Part shown: positions 13,105 to 15,198 of the stretch, in pieces
How the letters are laid out: each line of letters begins with the position of its first letter
Position numbering within the stretch: position 1 is the first letter of the stretch
From: JACQFZ01 sp036396275
Lineage (GTDB): Bacteria; Pseudomonadota; Gammaproteobacteria; Acidiferrobacterales; Sulfurifustaceae
NCBI GenBank assembly: GCA_036396275.1
Contig: DASWLD010000112.1
Span: 1 to 15,198, forward strand
Direction of reading: 5' to 3'
DNA: 15,198 nt
Made by a program: the position numbers and the translations under genes
The notes under the pieces: generated by a model
What the model saw: only the letters and a program-made list of their open reading frames with translations
The model's database searches: none
Told to the model about the DNA's origin: nothing

Positions 13105-13854
13105 ATGCCCACGCAACAAGGCGATTCCATTGAACCACGCACGGCTGCGTGGCCCCGGCTCGTGCTCCTGGCGATCATCCTGGGCGCGCTCGGCGCCTAC
13201 TTTGCGCTCGATGTGGGGACCTATCTCGATTTCGAAACGTTCCTGGCCCATCGCCAGCGCCTGCTCGACTACACGCGCGACCACTACTGGGCCGTGCTCG
13301 GCGCTGCCGCCGCGCTTTACGCCGCGATGACCGCGCTCAGCATACCTGGAGGGTCGCTACGTTCACTGGCCGTCGGTTTCCTGTTCGGCCACTGGGCCGG
13401 TAGCGTGATCATCGTGTTCGCGGCCACCGCGGGCGCCACGCTCGCCTTTCTCTCGGCGCGTTATCTCTTTGCCCAGGCGGTGCAGCGGCGGCTCGGCGCG
13501 CGTGGCGCCAAACTCATGCGCGGATTCGCGATCAATGCCTTTCAGTACCTGTTGTTCTTGCGGCTGGTGCCGTTGTTTCCGTTCTGGCTCGTCAACCTGG
13601 CGCCGGGACTGACGCCGATCCGCTTGCACGTCTTCGTCGGCGCCACGGCGGTCGGTATCGCGCCCGCGAGTTTCATTGTCGCGAGCGTCGGCCACATGTT
13701 TGCGCTCGGCGAGCCGATCCGCGACCTGGCCGCGCTCGAAGCGGCGCTGCTGACACATCCGCTGGCTATCGTAGCGGCGCTGGTGGGGGTGGCGATGCTT
13801 GGCTGGGCGCTGTTGACCAAACACCGTTTCGCGAAGGAAACCGAAGCCCCATGA
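13105..13854 (+). CDS. TVP38/TMEM64 (DedA-like, VTT domain) membrane protein
   Basis: A 249-residue inner-membrane protein of the SNARE-associated/VTT superfamily; the biochemical role of this branch is unsettled. An N-terminal helix (LVLLAIILGALGAYFAL) is followed by the VTT core: ALSIPGGSLRSLAVGFLFG, then GATLAFLSARYLF, and a reentrant-like FLRLVPLFPFWLVNLAPGL. A final hydrophobic helix is near the C-terminus. The ATG at 13105 is chosen because the frame upstream of it overlaps a phospholipase D fragment and repeat on the other strand; its Shine-Dalgarno is weak. Proteins of this family commonly sit in arsenosugar clusters with ArsS, which lies 100 bases downstream. The stop codon overlaps an ATG as ATGA. 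Confidence 0.85.
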   Translation: MPTQQGDSIEPRTAAWPRLVLLAIILGALGAYFALDVGTYLDFETFLAHRQRLLDYTRDHYWAVLGAAAALYAAMTALSIPGGSLRSLAVGFLFGHWAGSVIIVFAATAGATLAFLSARYLFAQAVQRRLGARGAKLMRGFAINAFQYLLFLRLVPLFPFWLVNLAPGLTPIRLHVFVGATAVGIAPASFIVASVGHMFALGEPIRDLAALEAALLTHPLAIVAALVGVAMLGWALLTKHRFAKETEAP

Positions 13855-13937
13855 ACACGACGACTCCGATCGTAGTGACGATTCCGGCCTTGGCGCTTCC
13901 ATCGCGGCGATTGTCGCCGCGTCGATATCAAATCTGA
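13851..13937 (+). pseudogene. Short ORF, possible stump of a lost flavoprotein gene
   Basis: An ORF of 28 codons starts as ATGA on the TVP38-like stop codon: MNTTTPIVVTIPALALPSR and a few more residues. In many arsenosugar clusters a mercuric-reductase-like FAD protein occupies this place, often translationally coupled. Shifting frame after IVV gives a DSGLGASIAAIVAAS stretch that faintly resembles a dinucleotide-binding glycine loop. The rest of such a gene, about 1.3 kb, is missing. This could equally be chance. Confidence 0.3.
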
Positions 13938-13955
13938 CCTGAGAAGAATTTTTCC

Positions 13956-14915
13956 ATGCACGCCACTCTGCCCTTGCTCGAGCTGACCGACTTTCCGGCG
14001 CTGAACCGCGCGCGTCTCGAGACGCTGCAGGTAAACCTCGGCTACTTGTGCAACCAGACTTGCGTGCACTGCCACGTCAACGCCGGGCCGACGCGCAAGG
14101 AGATCATGCAACGCGAGACGGTCGACCTGGTGCTGGACGTGCTGCGCACCGGGCGCATCGCGACGCTCGATCTCACCGGCGGCGCGCCCGAGATGAATCC
14201 GCACTTCCGCCGCCTGGTCGCCGCCGCCCATGAACTCGGCGTGTACGTCATCGACCGCTGCAATCTGACCGTCCTGGAACAGCCGGGCGACCAAGGACTC
14301 GCAGATTTTCTCGCCGCGCACCAAGTCGAGGTCACGGCGTCCCTGCCCTGCTACCTCGAAGACAACGTTAATCGCCAGCGCGGCGACGGCGTTTTCGAAA
14401 AAAGCCTGCGCGCCCTGCGGCGTCTCAACGCGCTCGGTTACGGCGCCCCCGACGCCGGGCTGATCTTGAATCTCGTCTACAACCCGCAAGGCCCCAGTTT
14501 GCCGCCGCCGCAGGCCGCGCTCGAAGACGCCTACCGGCGCGAACTGGGCGCGCGCTACGGCATTCGCTTCACGCGGCTCTTTACCCTCACCAACATGCCG
14601 ATCAGGCGCTTCGGCAGCATGCTCGTGTCCAAGGGGCGCTTTCAGCCCTATATGCAATTGCTCAAAGGCGCACATCGCGGCGACAACCTCGACGGGCTGA
14701 TGTGTCGCCGCCTCGTCAGCGTGGACTGGCAGGGCAACTTGCATGACTGCGACTTCAACCAGATGCTCGGGATTCCGCTCGGCGCCGGCCGCGGAAAACG
14801 CATGCACCTGTCCGACCTGCTGCGGCGCGATCTAGACAACCAACCGATCGCCGTCGCCGACCACTGCTACGGCTGCACCGCCGGCCAGGGCAGCAGTTGC
14901 GGCGGCGCGCTGTAA
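13956..14915 (+). CDS. arsS: Arsenosugar biosynthesis radical SAM protein ArsS
   Basis: Radical S-adenosylmethionine enzyme of arsenosugar biosynthesis; ArsS is thought to act on a methylated arsenical carrying an adenosyl group. It has 319 residues. The cluster-binding motif is CNQTCVHC (C32, C36, C39), preceded by LETLQVNLGYL and followed by HVNAGPTRKE. LDLTGGAPEMNPHF is the GGE-like SAM-binding region. The C-terminal half is the DUF3641-type domain with HDCDFNQMLG and the cysteine-rich end CYGCTAGQGSSCGGA (C304, C307, C315), probably an auxiliary metal site. Some relatives use selenocysteine; all positions here are cysteine. The start is the ATG at 13956 with GAGAAG nine bases upstream. 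The usual partner ArsM is not in the window. Confidence 0.92.
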   Translation: MHATLPLLELTDFPALNRARLETLQVNLGYLCNQTCVHCHVNAGPTRKEIMQRETVDLVLDVLRTGRIATLDLTGGAPEMNPHFRRLVAAAHELGVYVIDRCNLTVLEQPGDQGLADFLAAHQVEVTASLPCYLEDNVNRQRGDGVFEKSLRALRRLNALGYGAPDAGLILNLVYNPQGPSLPPPQAALEDAYRRELGARYGIRFTRLFTLTNMPIRRFGSMLVSKGRFQPYMQLLKGAHRGDNLDGLMCRRLVSVDWQGNLHDCDFNQMLGIPLGAGRGKRMHLSDLLRRDLDNQPIAVADHCYGCTAGQGSSCGGAL

Positions 14916-15124
14916 CATGGAAACACCGCAAGTTGGTTTTTTGCGGCGAAGACGCGAAGAGCGCAAAGGAAAGCAATTCGTAATTCAGTTTAAGGTAAAC
15001 CCCCGGCTCTGCCGGGAGACTCACCGAGGTTTGACCTATGCGGCGCTCGCCACAAACATATTTCCCTCCCCCTGGAAGGGGGAGGGCGAGGGTGGGGGTG
15101 CAGCGTTAACGGTGTGCACGGACC
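14916..15124. other. Gene-free region of hairpin repeats after arsS
   Basis: CCGCAA and TTGCGG form a short hairpin just after the arsS stop (about 14927-14947), without a T-tract. GCGAAGAGCGCAAAGG near 14955-14970 resembles the GCAAAG words at 3645-3670. CCCGGC-TCT-GCCGGG (15002-15016) matches the hairpin at 117-131. CCCTCCCCCT (15064-15073) pairs perfectly with AGGGGGAGGG (15077-15086), and GGGTGGGGGTG follows, an inverted member of the C-run/G-run family. No gene is supported. Confidence 0.7.
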
Positions 15125-15198
15125 GCAACGTCTCACCCCCATCCCAACCTTCCCCCATCAAGGGGGAAGGAGAAAAAATCCACCGTCTTCAGGCGGCT
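15125..15198. repeat. Right-end copy of the 74-base repeat
   Basis: Same orientation and 71 of 74 bases identical to 1-74. The first hairpin (CCTTCCCCC/GGGGGAAGG) is intact. The second is weakened by the substitutions corresponding to positions 58, 62 and 64 of the left copy. Confidence 0.85.

Noticed and set aside
13542..14807. Minus-strand open frame of 421 codons over the TVP38-like and arsS genes
   Set aside because: It is antisense to two family-assigned genes, and its start and composition give no support.

Overview
The window is GC-rich, densely coded DNA from a Gram-negative bacterium, most likely a beta- or gammaproteobacterium living with metal and metalloid stress. The pointers are a Tat-exported multicopper oxidase, a Spy/CpxP-type periplasmic protein, and intergenic spaces full of hairpin repeats of kinds common in those classes. 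This is an inference from gene content, not a taxonomic assignment. No rRNA, tRNA, CRISPR array or intact insertion sequence was seen.

Layout, left to right. (1) 1-278: hairpin repeats, then a perfect palindrome over the start of a toxin-antitoxin pair. (2) 279-1275: an MntA/HepT (MNT-HEPN) pair in which the nucleotidyltransferase antitoxin carries an N-terminal winged-helix domain. (3) 1367-3421 (-): a FeoB-like ferrous iron transporter with a degenerate G-domain and no FeoA beside it. (4) 3479-4080: about 600 bases of nested repeats without a gene. (5) 4081-4455 (-): a small cyclophilin-like protein. (6) 4810-5013: a cold-shock protein with a long leader and a clear terminator. (7) 5143-6740: arsenic operon arsC-acr3. 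(8) 6822-9515 (-): a periplasmic copper/envelope operon (Spy-like protein, multicopper oxidase, small secreted protein) behind a promoter region with five phased GTRAC half-sites. (9) 9754-11601 (-): a cation/proton antiporter and a universal stress protein behind a fluoride (crcB-type) riboswitch with its own promoter. (10) 11655-12866: a MOT1-type molybdate/sulfate transporter, divergent from the fluoride operon. (11) 12867-13104: repeats and a phospholipase D fragment. (12) 13105-14915: a TVP38/DedA-like membrane protein and the arsenosugar radical SAM enzyme ArsS. The flavoprotein gene often found between them is absent and only a short ORF remains there. (13) 14916-15198: repeats again, ending in a near copy of the first 74 bases.

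The unifying theme is inorganic stress: arsenate reduction and arsenite export, an arsenosugar enzyme, periplasmic copper handling, a fluoride-sensing operon, iron uptake and molybdate uptake. The most informative new reading is the fluoride riboswitch. It gives a specific inducer for an antiporter and stress protein whose sequences alone would only be called 'cation:proton antiporter' and 'UspA'. The second is the fused winged-helix/MntA antitoxin with a palindrome lying across its own promoter and start codon.
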